Shown: piece after piece, positions 21,412 to 31,413 of the stretch
Layout: each line of letters opens with the position of its first letter
How positions within the stretch are numbered: the stretch's first letter is position 1
Assembly: GCF_037893015.1 (NCBI RefSeq)
Contig: NC_133658.1
Coordinates: forward strand, 258,953,856-259,017,855
Length of the DNA stretch: 64,000 nt
Direction: 5' to 3'
Source of the DNA: Macrotis lagotis
Lineage: Eukaryota > Chordata > Mammalia > Peramelemorphia > Peramelidae
Made by a program: the position numbers and the translations under genes
Notes under the pieces: model-generated
Database searches by the model: none
Told to the model about the DNA's origin: nothing
The model's input: the letters and a program-made list of their open reading frames with translations, nothing else

Positions 21412-21759
21412 AGCCAGTGGTGACCAAGGCATTCAAAACAGAGGCAATCATATAAATATTGATATTAAACAGGAGAGTGCAGGAAATATATGGGAAATGG
21501 CAAATACTCCTGTTTGTTTGGAGAGTAGCACACATAATGGATAAAACCAAAAGGTGAGAAAAGCAAAGTACCTTAATTTCGTGAAGATCTTTCAATACCA
21601 GATAATAATATTTGCACTTCATTCATTTGTCAAGAGGGAATCATCAAAGAACTTTGTTCAGAATAGAAATGTGATTAGATATCTGTGTGAAAGATGGCTT
21701 GAAGAAAATAAAAGAAGGAAGATGAATTAACAAGCTATTGTTACAATGCATTCATAGGA
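21412..21759. other. Unassigned DNA
   Basis: No gene and no repeat that I can name. Confidence 0.5.
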
Positions 21760-22110
21760 TGTTTGAATTTGAAGGAGCTATAGAGGTCATTTATTCCAAT
21801 TCCAATTATTCTAGTTTCAGTTCATTTTACAAATGAATAAACTGAGACCCAGAAATGGATAGTGACTTGCATGAGAATTTTTTTTTGGTTTTGACTCTTT
21901 CTCATTTCTTTGGTATGGTTATCTTTGGTTAATGCAGATCATCACATCTTTACCATTTATTATCTAAAAGATTTGTCTATGGAAATGAGAGCTTGCTCTG
22001 AGTCATACAGGGTTATCTTATGGCAGAGGGAGGATTTGAATCTGAGTATCCCTTACTTCAATGTTCCCTTCTGCCATATTGCTTCTCATTACAATGTCCA
22101 ATATTATTTA
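21760..22110 (-). mobile_element. MIR remnant split by a ~120-bp insertion
   Basis: The pattern TTTTACAAATGAATAAACTGAGACCCAG...GTGACTTGC is the reverse complement of an MIR. The continuation (TCATACAGGGTT, GAGGATTTGAATCTGAG) lies about 120 bp farther on. Between them is T-rich sequence starting ATTTTTTTTT. Confidence 0.65.
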
Positions 22111-22139
22111 GGTATTAAAGTAACAGGGCTAGAATAATA

Positions 22140-22300
22140 ATTGTCCCATGGAAAAGGCATGAGGATCTGAAGTCTGAGGATTTGGGTTTCAATTCTGGTT
22201 CTACTATTTTCTGTCACAGTTTTTCCATGTAAGTTATTTATAAAATGAGGGGTTTGGATTAAATTACCTACAGAGTCCCATCTAGATAATCTTTGCATTT
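22140..22300 (+). mobile_element. MIR-type remnant
   Basis: GGATTTGGGTTTCAATTCTG, GTTCTACTATTTTCTGTCAC, a shortened mid part and ATAAAATGAGGGG...GGATTAAAT fit a diverged plus-strand MIR. Confidence 0.55.
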
Positions 22301-22424
22301 ATCCTTATGTTTGGAAATCCCCAAACATTCTTCACATTGACCTCTTTCTTTATTCCCATTGTCACTGCCCTTATATATCTTCACACCTTCAATACTCAAT
22401 GATGTGATGAAAGATCTCTGGTTT

Positions 22425-22505
22425 ATGTGTATATGTGCATATATACACAAATATAAACACACATATGTGTATATGCACATATAAATATATGTGTACATAT
22501 AAAAT
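22425..22505. repeat. ATGTGTATAC-type low-complexity tract
   Basis: Alternating purine/pyrimidine repeats of ATATGTGTATA and ACACATAT. Confidence 0.8.
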
Positions 22506-22699
22506 TATAGATAACTGCATATATAAAAGTTCTATAAACTAGAATATGGTTAATTACATAGGAAAACTCAAAAACAACAATACAAGTAATTCTAGAAGAG
22601 GATTATTAGAAACATTGATCAAGAAAAAGACTGGATTTAAATCTGATTTCTTTTCTTGACAAACAATGGTTAATATCGTTAATATTAAAACAGTAGGGT

Positions 22700-22895
22700 A
22701 CAATGACTGATTTATAAATCATTAACTGGAATGTACACTTATAACCTATATTAGATTATTTGCCATGGGGAGGGGCAGGCAAGAACAGGAAGGGAAAGAT
22801 AGTGGATAGAATTTGTAACTCAAAATTTTTTCAAAATATTAAAAATAGTTTTGCCATGTATTAAGGGAAAACAAAATATTATTTTAAAAGACAGT
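22700..22895 (+). mobile_element. L1 3'UTR end
   Basis: TACACTTATAACCTATATTA, then a G-rich stretch (GGGGAGGGGCAGG), AACTCAAAATTTTTTCAAA and an A-rich end. The same 3' end type occurs at 24.9 kb and 52.4 kb. Confidence 0.65.
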
Positions 22896-22902
22896 AGATT
22901 AT

Positions 22903-23082
22903 GGGGCAGCTGGGTGGTGCAAAGGGTAGCTAGGTGGCACAGTGGATGGACCACTGACACTGGAGTCAGGGAGACCTGAGTTCAAATGTGACCTCAGACT
23001 CTTTATAATTGCCTAGCTGTGTGAACTTGGGCAAATCAAGTAATCATATTGCCTTGTATAAATAAAATTTAAAAAAAACTAA
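22903..23082 (+). mobile_element. tRNA-derived SINE with duplicated head
   Basis: GGGGCAGCTGGGTGGTGCAA is followed at once by GGGTAGCTAGGTGGCACAGT, so the first ~20 bp of the SINE occur twice. The rest is ordinary: GGAGTCAGGGAGACCTGAG, GCCTAGCTGTGTGAA and an A-rich tail. Confidence 0.85.
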
Positions 23083-23254
23083 AATAAATGATGGGCTGTA
23101 TCTTAGTTCAATTAATTCACAGAATTCAAAAGGTGGGAGAGGAAGAAAGAGGGCACTTAATGAGAAATAGAAATACATTAAAACCTTCATGGCATGGTAT
23201 ATAGAAGGCTGACCTTGAAATTAGTACAACCTCCTCATGGGTAGGCTGACCTAA

Positions 23255-25035
23255 TATAATAGCAATGGAAATTCTATTTAAATTAAATTACTTATTCAGT
23301 GCCATACCAATCAAACTACCAAAAATTATTTTATTGAGCTAGAAAAAAGGCTAACTAAATTCAAATAGAGGAACAAAAAGTCAAGAATATAAAGGGAATT
23401 AATGAAAAAAAAATTGCAAAGGAAGGTGGGCTAACCATACCAGATCTAAAATTATATTATAAAGCATCAGTCATCAAAACTGTTTGGTACTGGTTAAACA
23501 ATAGAGTTGTGCGTCAATGCAATAAAGTTCAAAAGATACAGTAATAAATGACTATAGTAATCTACTGTTTGATAAACCCAAAGATTCCAGTTTCTTGAAT
23601 AAGAACTCACTCTGTGATAAAAAAAAAAAAAACTTCTGGAAATGGAAAACACTAAGGCAAAAATTAGGTATACACCAACATCTCCCTCCCTATACTGAGA
23701 TAAAGTCAACGTGGAGACAGGATTTTGACATAAAAGGTGATACCATAAGATAAGCCAGTTAGGCGAAAAGACATAATTTATCTGTCAGATGTATGAAAAA
23801 GGTAGGAGTTTATGACCAAAGAAGAGACAGAAAACACTACAGAATTCAAAATGGATAATTTTTATATTAAATTGAAAAGTTTTGCATAAATAAAACCAAT
23901 GTAATCAAGGGTAAAAGTAATACATTAAGTTGAGAGATGATTTTTACAACTAGTGTGTTTCCAATAAAGAATACTTTTCTAAAATTTGCAGAGAAATAAC
24001 TGAGTTAAATTTAGAAGAATACAAGTCATTAATAAATGGTCAAAGGATATGAATAGACAATTTTAGATAAAGAAATCAAAACTTTCTATAGTCATATGAT
24101 ATATTCTAAATAATTGTTGATTAAAGAAATGCAAATTAAAAACAGTTCTGAGGTACCACCTCACAGCTATCAGATCAGCCAAAGTGACCACAAAGGAAAA
24201 TAATCAATGTTGGAGGAGATGTGGGATAAGTGGTATATTATTGCATTATTGGTGGAATTGTGAACTGATCCAACTGTTCTGAAGAGCAATTTGTAACAAT
24301 TTCCAAAGGTTAGAAGTAAATATGTATACCCTTTGATCCAGCAATGGCACTGCTAGATCTGTATCAAAAAAGGATCACCAAAAATAGTGAAAAAATCCAC
24401 TTGTACAAAAATATTTATAGTTGCTCTTTTCATAGCAGCAAAGAATTAAAAATCGAGGGGATATCTAACAATTTGGAAATGCTTGAACACATTATAGCAT
24501 CTGAAAATTATGGAATACTATTTTTCCATAAGAAATCATGTGGGATTGGATTTCAGAAAAGTCTAAAAGACTTTATGAACTGATGTTGTGTGAAATGAGG
24601 AAAATCAGCATATTGTACATACAATATTGTGTGATGATCAATTGTAAGAAATTTGCTCATCTCAGAAGTACAATAATCAACAACAATTCTGGAAGACTTG
24701 TGATGACACTATACAGACGTGGAATTATGGAGTCTGAATGCAAACAAAAGTTTATCATTTTTAATTTTTATAAAATTGTTTTATGTATTGTTTTCCCCTA
24801 ATCATGTTTCCCCTTTTTGATTTGATTTTTCTTTTATTAATATAGATATGTATTAAACATAGTTGTACATGTATAACCTATATTAAGTTGCTTTTTGTCA
24901 GAGGGAGGAGGGAGGAAAGGGAGAGAGAGAAAAAAAGTGTGACTCAAAACCATATAAAAACTTATTGTTGAAAATTATCTTTGCACATAATTGGACAAAT
25001 AGATAAAGAAATAAATTTAAATGAAAAAGAAATTA
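23255..25035 (+). mobile_element. 5'-truncated L1 (end of RT to 3'UTR)
   Basis: It starts within ORF2 at text equal to the RT thumb region (TTATTCAGTGCCATACCAAT, also at 50.99 kb) and continues through the ORF2 C-terminus (AAATGCAAATTAAAAACA, GAGGTACCACCTCACAGCTA). It ends in a 3'UTR with GGGAGGAGGGAGGAAAGGG and an A-rich tail. The frames are heavily broken; short open stretches at 24,344-24,801 are remnants. Confidence 0.85.
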
Positions 25036-25149
25036 TCCTGACTATAGTACAACATAAATGTGTTTTCATGGCAAAGGCATTTGAATTCAAAGTATCTCAG
25101 GAAACTATTTAAAACTAACTTTTATAGACACTGATGAATAGAATTTTCA

Positions 25150-25335
25150 CAACAAAATTTAATTGCACAGAAGAAATAAGAGTTCAAATACTATTTCTAT
25201 CATTTGTCACATGCATGATTTTTTAAAAAAAATTTACTTAAATATCCTAAACTTTAATATCCTAATTTATAGAATAGGAGGATCAGATGAAGTGAACTAC
25301 AAGATTCGTACCATCCCTAAATCTGAGATCTGAGG
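25150..25335 (+). mobile_element. MIR-type remnant
   Basis: AAGAGTTCAAATACTATTTC, CATTTGTCACATG, an A/T insertion, then TATAGAATAGGAGGATCAGAT and ACTACAAGATTCGTACC: diverged plus-strand MIR. Confidence 0.5.
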
Positions 25336-25636
25336 GAATTAATAGCTTTCAAAATATGAGAATAAAATAAGCAGATGGAGTTTGTGGAAAATATCTAAAA
25401 TGATCTAAACAAATGCATCTATCAAAATTACTGTTTGCATTTTTAGAATATCATTTCTATTCTGATTCTAAATATTCCATCTCAACAAACATTGTTGCAA
25501 AGAGGATGCAATTGAATTATGAAACATACCTTTTCTAGGCTCTCTTGGGCTTGCTTGACATGAAATTACAGTACATAAAGAAGAAAATAATGAAAAATAA
25601 GACAAAAAAGGAAAAAATAGCCAAGATATAGCCAAA

Positions 25637-25639
<3 letters not shown>

Positions 25640-25675
<36 letters not shown>

Positions 25676-25696
25676 CAAGACAGAGAGAGAGAGAGA
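25640..25696. repeat. (GA)n microsatellite, interrupted
   Basis: Two GA runs (25,640-25,670 and 25,681-25,696) separated by AATATCAAGA. Confidence 0.9.
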
Positions 25697-26004
25697 TATC
25701 CTCAGCATAAATCCAGAGATGAAAAAGTTGCAAGTGATATAAAGCTAGGGAATTTGTGTGTGTGTGTGTTTTCGATATAACTTCCCAATACACAGCATAT
25801 TCAGGTCAATATATGAGTCCAATTTAAAAAAATCTTCCATCTTATTAAGGTTTTTCTAATCTGTTCTTTGGTACTCTGTAAATGGCAGAGACAAAAATCA
25901 CAGCTTCTCTAATCTAAATTATATATTTATAAATATATATTATTTGGTTCAACTAATTTCAAATCAGTTTTGTTTCAACTTGCCCCGTTAAGAAAAAAAT
26001 GTTG

Positions 26005-26260
26005 CTGCTTAGTCATTTAATCATGAATAACTCTTCATGATCCCTTTTAGGGTTTGTATGGCAAGGATACTGAAGTGATTTGCCATTTCCATTTCCAGCT
26101 CATTTTACAGTTCAGGAAACTGAGGCAGAAAAGATTAAGTAAATTGCTCAGGATCACACAGTCAGTAAGTGTCCAAGGCCATATTTAAATTCAGTCTTTT
26201 TGACCCCAGGCTCCATATTCAATCCACTCTTTCCACTGTACCACCCAAGTATCCCCTAAT
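26005..26260 (-). mobile_element. MIR/CORE-SINE, marsupial type
   Basis: Reverse complement of a long CORE-SINE: CATTTTACAGTTCAGGAAACT, AATTGCTCAGGATCACACA, ATTTAAATTCAGTCTTTTTG, and the head CTGTACCACCCAAGTATCCCC. It includes a 3' extension (GAATAACTCTTCATGATCCC, GATTTGCCATTTCC) common in marsupial MIRs. Confidence 0.8.
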
Positions 26261-26261
26261 C

Positions 26262-26515
26262 CAGGCATATATTGGCTAACATTGATAAAGTATTTTAACA
26301 TTTGAAAAGTGTTATATAATTTTCATCTCATTTGATCATAACAATAATTCTATTAGGCACTTGTATTATTATTTATGTTTTATTGATGAGAAAACTAAAG
26401 CTGAGAGAAATCAGTTTATTCACCCATGGTAACAGAAGGTAAATCTGAATCAAGGTTTAAATTCAGATTTTGACTTCAAATTGAACCCTAAATCCACTAC
26501 ACACTATCACATTGC
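26262..26515 (-). mobile_element. MIR remnant
   Basis: TGATGAGAAAACTAAAGCTGAG and ...GGTTTAAATTCAG follow a 3'-end-like TTGAAAAGTGTTATATAAT; reverse-complement MIR, diverged. Confidence 0.6.
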
Positions 26516-27090
26516 TGATGTCTTTTCTAAGAATTGTTGTTTGACTGGAACTTTCAAATAGTCAAATAAAATATCAACCTTCAGATAAGGAAGAGAAGTG
26601 GGAACTTGCTCTTTCTCAAAATTGGAGTAGATGAAAAGATTAGCATAAAATATGAAGGCAAAGATGGGGGAAAGGATCTTTTATAAATTTAAATCTTATC
26701 TGAACTGTACAATATAAGTTTGAACACATAAACACACATACGTAAAAAGCCAAGAGTTTGGTGTAGAAGGAGATGGGGAGGGAGAAGAGAACAAACATTT
26801 ACTAAGCAAAAACTATAGGTTGAATATTTTGTGACTATTATTGTGTTTGTATAGAAACATGTGGATGCAGCAGCAGGGAAGAAGGGACATTAAGAGAGAG
26901 GATGTAATCAGGTATATTAAGGACAAGGAGTTAGAAATAAAATAAACTTCATCTTGGAATTTTGGAATAAAAGATTAAGAATAAATAAATAGAAAGAGAG
27001 TTCAAGGGCCAGTTATTGAACTTTGATAGAGCAATGGACATTGATCAATGCAATTGTCAACCACAGTTTCAAGGAATAATGCTGGTGGAT
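26516..27090. other. Unassigned DNA left of the DUSP11 copy
   Basis: No gene seen. The last part (about 27,000-27,090) joins directly to 31,428 onward if the DUSP11 copy and one target duplication are removed, so it is the left half of its insertion site. Confidence 0.55.
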
Positions 27091-27104
27091 GATATCCACT
27101 TCTT
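27091..27104. repeat. Target-site duplication, left copy (DUSP11 retrocopy)
   Basis: GATATCCACTTCTT, identical to 31,414-31,427. Confidence 0.93.
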
Positions 27105-27132
27105 TTTTTTTTTTTGATGAATAAAATGCCAA

Positions 27133-27138
27133 TTTATT
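27133..27138 (-). promoter_or_regulatory. Poly(A) signal AATAAA of the DUSP11 copy
   Basis: TTTATT on the plus strand reads AATAAA on the minus strand. It lies 17 bases before the start of the T run (27,105-27,115). Confidence 0.85.
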
Positions 27139-28859
27139 TAAACCTGTGAATTCATAACACCTTTAGGTCACAATGTTTTCTTAAAGATACTAACAGTACA
27201 ATTACTATTGGGAAGTTTTGTTATGCATTAAAAAATACACATTCTCGAGAAAGTTGGCAAGCACCAGTATAGGCAAAGTTGGAGACAAATTCATTAGTTA
27301 AAGGATAGGGTTATAAAACTGTTTTGCCAAACTTCCATGGAGGCCTAAAATCCCTCAATGCCAAGTTTATCCAAACTCTCCCCAGCTTTCAAACATTTAG
27401 GAAACAGTTCAGGGTCTAATGGCCATTTCCTTTTCAAGGTAGGGTGGATTTGAGCAACCCAGATCCCTGCGAAAAGATTGTGACTTGGATTCATAGCCAT
27501 TCTTAGAGACAGTGAGATGTAGTTGAGACTTGGAAGGCAGGAGATCTGGATTTAATTTAGAATCACTAACTTTGGGACCTTGGGGCAAATCTATCAATTA
27601 GTTTCTCATTTGGAAAATGGAGCTACTTGGTAAAACCTAGAGTATTACAAAAATAGGTGGAATTATTTCTGCTCACACAAACCCATTCTTAAATCAATCC
27701 TAGTCCTCTAGCTGACAGCTGCTGAGCTATATCAGCTCAGCTTTAGGAAAATCAATGAGAAGGAAGTGGGGAGGGAAGAGGAAGGGAGGGAGAGAGAAAT
27801 GGGGGGGTAGGTGTAGGGTGGAAGACCCAAGAAACCATCTTGTTGGCTTGGCAATGTGATTCCTTAATTTCAAGGCTCCCACAGGGGTCTTAAAGAGCTC
27901 GAATGAAAGCACCAGTTTCAGTTTTCTAAACATTCACTTTGTCCCTTCAAGGTTTTTCTGTCCAGTCTGTTCACTTTTTCTATAGCAATAACTTCTTCTT
28001 TGGAAGCTGCCCTTTGTGAGCTCTTTGAAGAGTTTGGATGAGAAATGAGCTCTTTTCTTCTATTGCTCTCATTTGCCTCCAGTCCTGGCCTTGTTTAATT
28101 CCAACTATATTTTCCTGGTACAGCTGGAGGAGTCATAGCTAGCAGGTCTCCTTGGCCCCTGGTCAGTCACTTTTCTGTAGCCGTCAATACAAAAAAAAAA
28201 GGTTCCCGGCAGCCGATTGTGACTAGGATGGGCTTTGTGGTCACTTGTGTGCCAGGTGGATCCTGGCTTATGAAGGGATGTCTCCACACGTGACATACAA
28301 CACAGTAGCTCTGCCTTCTCCACTGGGTTAACATGGGGTTTCTTGAACACAAATTGAATACTGAACATTCTTACCTCCATCCACGTAATCAGAGGTGATT
28401 GTTGAAAAGATCTGAGCTCTTCCTGACGTAGGCCAGGTGACAAGGAGACAAACTGGGTGTGAAGCAAGGAATTCCAAGACAGAACTAGTTTTTCTTTTGG
28501 AAGCAATGGCAAGATTCTGTCAGTTCAATCCAAGGAAGGTCCAAGGTCATTTTTCATGACTAGTAGTAGTCTGCTCATTTGTTAAGTGGGAATAATGCTT
28601 GTCCAGGTGGTTGTGGGGGAAATGCTCTGTAAAGCTTGAAGCACCACAGGAGGTAAGCCCGATCTATTGTCAACGCGATTCCAGAGCCACCAGAGCGTGG
28701 CCAGGTCGGCTGCCAGTCTATGTAGCTCTTTAGAGTTTACAAAGCACTTGAGACAGGAAGTTGCTATCTGGGCCTCATGATGCACCTGTGAGGTAGCGGG
28801 CAGCTGTCATTAACCCTATTTTACAGAGGAGCAAATAGTTCTTGTAGTTAAATGAGTGG

Positions 28860-29000
28860 AATGTAGCTTGGCACAGTGGAAGAGTTACTGGTACCAGAGT
28901 TAGAGGACTTGGCTTCCAAAACCACCTTTGATGATTACTTCCTGTCCCGGGGCAAGTCCCTTCAGCTGCCTTGGTCTCTGTTTTCTCATGGGTAAAAATC
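28860..29000 (+). mobile_element. MIR-type remnant in DUSP11 3'UTR
   Basis: GTAGCTTGGCACAGTGGAAG, GGACTTGGCTTCCAAAACC, TTACTTCCTGTCCCGGGGCAA and TCTGTTTTCTCATGGG fit an MIR head and core. It is antisense to the DUSP11 transcript. Confidence 0.65.
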
Positions 29001-29499
29001 CAAAATGGCCTCCAAGGACCTTTCTCTCCGTCTAGTGTCCTTTGACTAGCCCAAGGGCCCACAGTATTGTGTGATTCAAGCCTAGGATCCAAGAGTGTTA
29101 CTCTCAAATGCACAGGCTTATTATTAGTTACCAAGTCTCCCTAGAAGCAATTTGCTTAAGGACAGAAATGGGAAGATGAGCTACTGATGAGGTTAGAGCC
29201 TTCTTTAAATTTCATCCTGAAGCTATCAAATGAATGGAATGAAAGATCAGCTCTAATCTTGGCAGTGCTAGGACCACCTAAGTTTGAGCTGACTGATTAA
29301 GAACATGGAAAGAGGAGAGAAACCGTAAGAAAAGCTGCTGCCACTGGGTGGTATATTCCTGGAGTGGATAAGGGCACTAGACTAAGTTTGACAGGAATAT
29401 TCTTTTGGCAATCTCCAATATCCCTTTCTAATTTTTTTCTCTCCGACAAATAATCTTATGATTTATAATTTTATTACTCGTGTAGGATGACCCACTAGG

Positions 29500-29675
29500 T
29501 TCATGGGGTCTGTAGAAGTCACTGATTCCAACTCCCTCATTTTAAAGATGAGGAAACCAAGGCCTATGGAAATGAGGTGATTGCCAAGGTCACACAAACT
29601 ATTAAGTGCTATATCTGGATTCTTGACTACAAGACCAGTGCACTCTATTCACAGTGCCACACTGCTGTCCTGGGG
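29500..29675 (-). mobile_element. MIR remnant in DUSP11 3'UTR
   Basis: CATTTTAAAGATGAGGAAACC, GTGATTGCCAAGGTCACACA, ATCTGGATTCTTGACTAC and TCTATTCACAGTGCCACACTGC are a reverse-complement MIR, sense with respect to the DUSP11 transcript. Confidence 0.75.
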
Positions 29676-30277
29676 CTGATGGCAGATGTCAATTATGTTA
29701 AGAAGTCTATTTTTTCCTTTAAACTGGAAATTTTGTTCATTTTGCTCTTTTACTAAGAGATGTGGTTAGCTTGAATATCTCTGGGTAAACTGATCAACTC
29801 TCACTTTGGGACTTGTTGACTTGGGACTTAAGCCTGGTGCTTGGGCATCATCCCAGAGCGGCCATTCTCAGAGGCCCTGACAGGTCTAACCCTAAAGAGA
29901 TTGTCTCCTAGGAAGGCTGTAAAGCTAAATTCTGAACACAATAAAAAAAATGGTGTTAATGACCATGGATCAATAAATAAATATAATAAAGACCACTTAA
30001 AAATGTTACTAAAATAATAAAACAATAAAAAAGTTTAACTGGTAAATCTAGATATGCAAGTTAATTTTTGGTAATCTGCAGTGGAGGCTCATTGGCCAAA
30101 ATCTAAAATGCCATCTTGTTTTAAAAATTTCAGGTATGACATGGGATTTAAAAAATTTCACCATCTCAAATACACTTCAACCCCATTAGCAAAGTGGTAA
30201 AAAAAATTATAATTTCTCCCTAAGCTTGCCTGGGAAAGCAGTAAAACAGATGGTGATCCTCCCTTGATTTGGCCTGT

Positions 30278-30490
30278 CTAAACATCGTGCCAATTATTTT
30301 CTTCCATTTGATTTCTACAAATCTGTGACTGTCTATCTGTTCCCCATTGGTCTGGAAAATATGGTCCATTATCACTGTTAAGTTTCTGTCTTTTGTTCCA
30401 AGGAGGGAGATTATAGTTGGGTTTTAGATTCCAAGTATATCTGCTCTGAGAATAGTCCTCTCTAGCTGGGCCTGGAGGAGGCAAAGGGGG
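30278..30490 (-). pseudogene. DUSP11 C-terminal tail, out of frame with the phosphatase part
   Basis: In the next frame, the text LPPPGPAREDYSQSRYTWNL matches the proline-rich C-terminal motif of DUSP11 as I recall it in human (LPPPGPPGEDYSHRRYSWN). The switch of frame falls at or near the six-C run (30,486-30,491 on the plus strand as G6). This frame ends at a stop before 30,278. Confidence 0.85.
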
Positions 30491-31274
30491 GATGGCTTCC
30501 CACATTTTGGCAAGAATAATTCCGTCTCTGTTGGTTTTTCCTGGATGACTGGTAGAAATCTCGGGGCTGTGAGTGGAACTCTCGCAGATGGGATCGAAAG
30601 TCTCTGGGTTGAGAGTGGAACTCATGGGCCTGGTAGTGGAAGTCATCTTGGGGCTGGGGGCAGAAGTCTCGAGACCAATGAAAGGTCCGTCTCTGGCCAT
30701 GATAGTCAGTTTCATGGGTGTTGTAAAAGTTTCTCCTCTTGATAAATGATGATTCTTCAAAATGGTCTGGCCTTAAAGAACCATCATTCTTTCTAATTGC
30801 TCCATGCCGAACATCATCAATGTAATTCTGCCTTTCTATAGCATGTCCTCGACATCTATTGAACAATTGCATCGCATCATTCGGTCTCATGCCTTCAACA
30901 TCAATCAAATACCAGCAAACAAGATATCCTGTTCTGTTTAAACCATGTGCACAGTGGACTCCAATCAGTTTGTCATTATGTTGGTTTTCTTTCAAGAATT
31001 TGTTCACTGCACATTTGAATTTAAAAATTGTGTCATCATCAGGCACCTGGTGTCCAACAGTAAAAATCTTTAAATAAGGAAGAGCCTCTGGCAAATCCTT
31101 TGGTTTATAATAGCGTTGAGTGTATGTTAAATCGATGATCCAGCCAAGCTCTTCATTCTGCTCTCTTATTTTGTTAACAAGATCCAAAGGGGAAAAGCGT
31201 TCTTCTGGGGCAAGTTTTTCTTCAAAACTCTTTTTTAAAGGAACTTTAAAAGCAATGAAACGTGTCCCGGTCAT
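30462..31274 (-). CDS. DUSP11: DUSP11-like phosphatase ORF (270 aa) in the retrocopy
   Basis: This is an open frame of 270 codons starting MTGTRFIAFKVPL, homologous to DUSP11. The catalytic P-loop H107-C108-A-H-G-L-N-R114-T is intact (CX5R). It is preceded by IIDLTYTQRYYKP (residues 46-58) and YLKIFTVGHQVPDD, both typical of the RNA-triphosphatase type of DSP. NRCRGHAIERQNYI follows the domain. Residues 200-240 are rich in H, Q, R and F with the octamer FHSQPRDF twice. Human DUSP11 starts about 45 residues earlier; here the codons before Met read NHLLVGQR in frame, then a stop farther up, so the N-terminus is shortened. A Trp (residue 121, YLVCWYLI) stands where I recall Arg, which fits CpG decay. 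The natural C-terminus is lost by a frameshift near residue 262. Whether it is transcribed is unknown; it may simply be a young pseudogene. Confidence 0.85.
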   Translation of the reverse strand: MTGTRFIAFKVPLKKSFEEKLAPEERFSPLDLVNKIREQNEELGWIIDLTYTQRYYKPKDLPEALPYLKIFTVGHQVPDDDTIFKFKCAVNKFLKENQHNDKLIGVHCAHGLNRTGYLVCWYLIDVEGMRPNDAMQLFNRCRGHAIERQNYIDDVRHGAIRKNDGSLRPDHFEESSFIKRRNFYNTHETDYHGQRRTFHWSRDFCPQPQDDFHYQAHEFHSQPRDFRSHLREFHSQPRDFYQSSRKNQQRRNYSCQNVGSHPPFASSRPS

Positions 31275-31413
31275 CCGCTGTCCAACAAGGAGGTGGTTCG
31301 CGCCCTTCCCCCGGCCGCCGCCATCGACGCCGCCGTCCCCTCAGCTCCGGGACCCGTGCCCGCCCGGCCCCCGTGCCTCCGGCCTCGGCCCGGCCGCCCC
31401 GCGCCTGCGCCTC
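31275..31413 (-). other. GC-rich 5'UTR/N-terminal part of the DUSP11 copy
   Basis: 139 bases of very high GC with many CpGs. An upstream ATG at 31,322-31,324 (minus strand, ATGGCGGCGGCCGGGGG) opens a 17-codon frame whose TGA overlaps the ATG of the main frame (ATGA at 31,271-31,274). One base more or less in the five-G run (31,308-31,312) would put the first residues, MAAAG, in frame with KGANH of the DUSP11 N-terminal region, so this ATG is probably the parent start. Confidence 0.65.

Larger units (their letters stand above)
27117..30277 (-). other. 3'UTR of the DUSP11 retrocopy
   Basis: About 3.16 kb between the end of the C-terminal reading frame and the poly(A) tail. It is noncoding and holds several old MIR-type remnants (about 27,500-27,650, 28,740-28,840, 28,860-29,000 and 29,500-29,670). 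Because these sit inside the retroposed unit, they must have been part of the parent transcript or have inserted later. No target duplications of their own were seen, which favours the first. Confidence 0.75.
27105..31413 (-). pseudogene. DUSP11: DUSP11 retrocopy (processed, nearly full transcript)
   Basis: This is a 4.3-kb intronless copy of a DUSP11 mRNA on the minus strand. DUSP11 (PIR1) is a nuclear RNA 5'-triphosphatase of the dual-specificity phosphatase family. The left edge is a T run (a poly(A) tail on the minus strand) with AATAAA 17 bases upstream. The right edge is a very GC-rich 5'UTR that stands out from the AT-rich surroundings. A perfect 14-bp target duplication brackets the whole segment. 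The target strand reads TATC/AAGAAG at the nick, loosely like the L1 site TT/AAAA. The coding part is uninterrupted by introns and the phosphatase domain is open; the C-terminal tail is shifted out of frame. About 3.2 kb of 3'UTR is included. The exact flanks suggest a young insertion. Confidence 0.95.

Noticed and set aside
28105-28512. 135-codon minus-strand frame within the DUSP11 transcript copy
   Set aside because: It lies in the 3'UTR, far from the DUSP11 coding part, has no recognisable domain, and overlaps another open frame of similar length.
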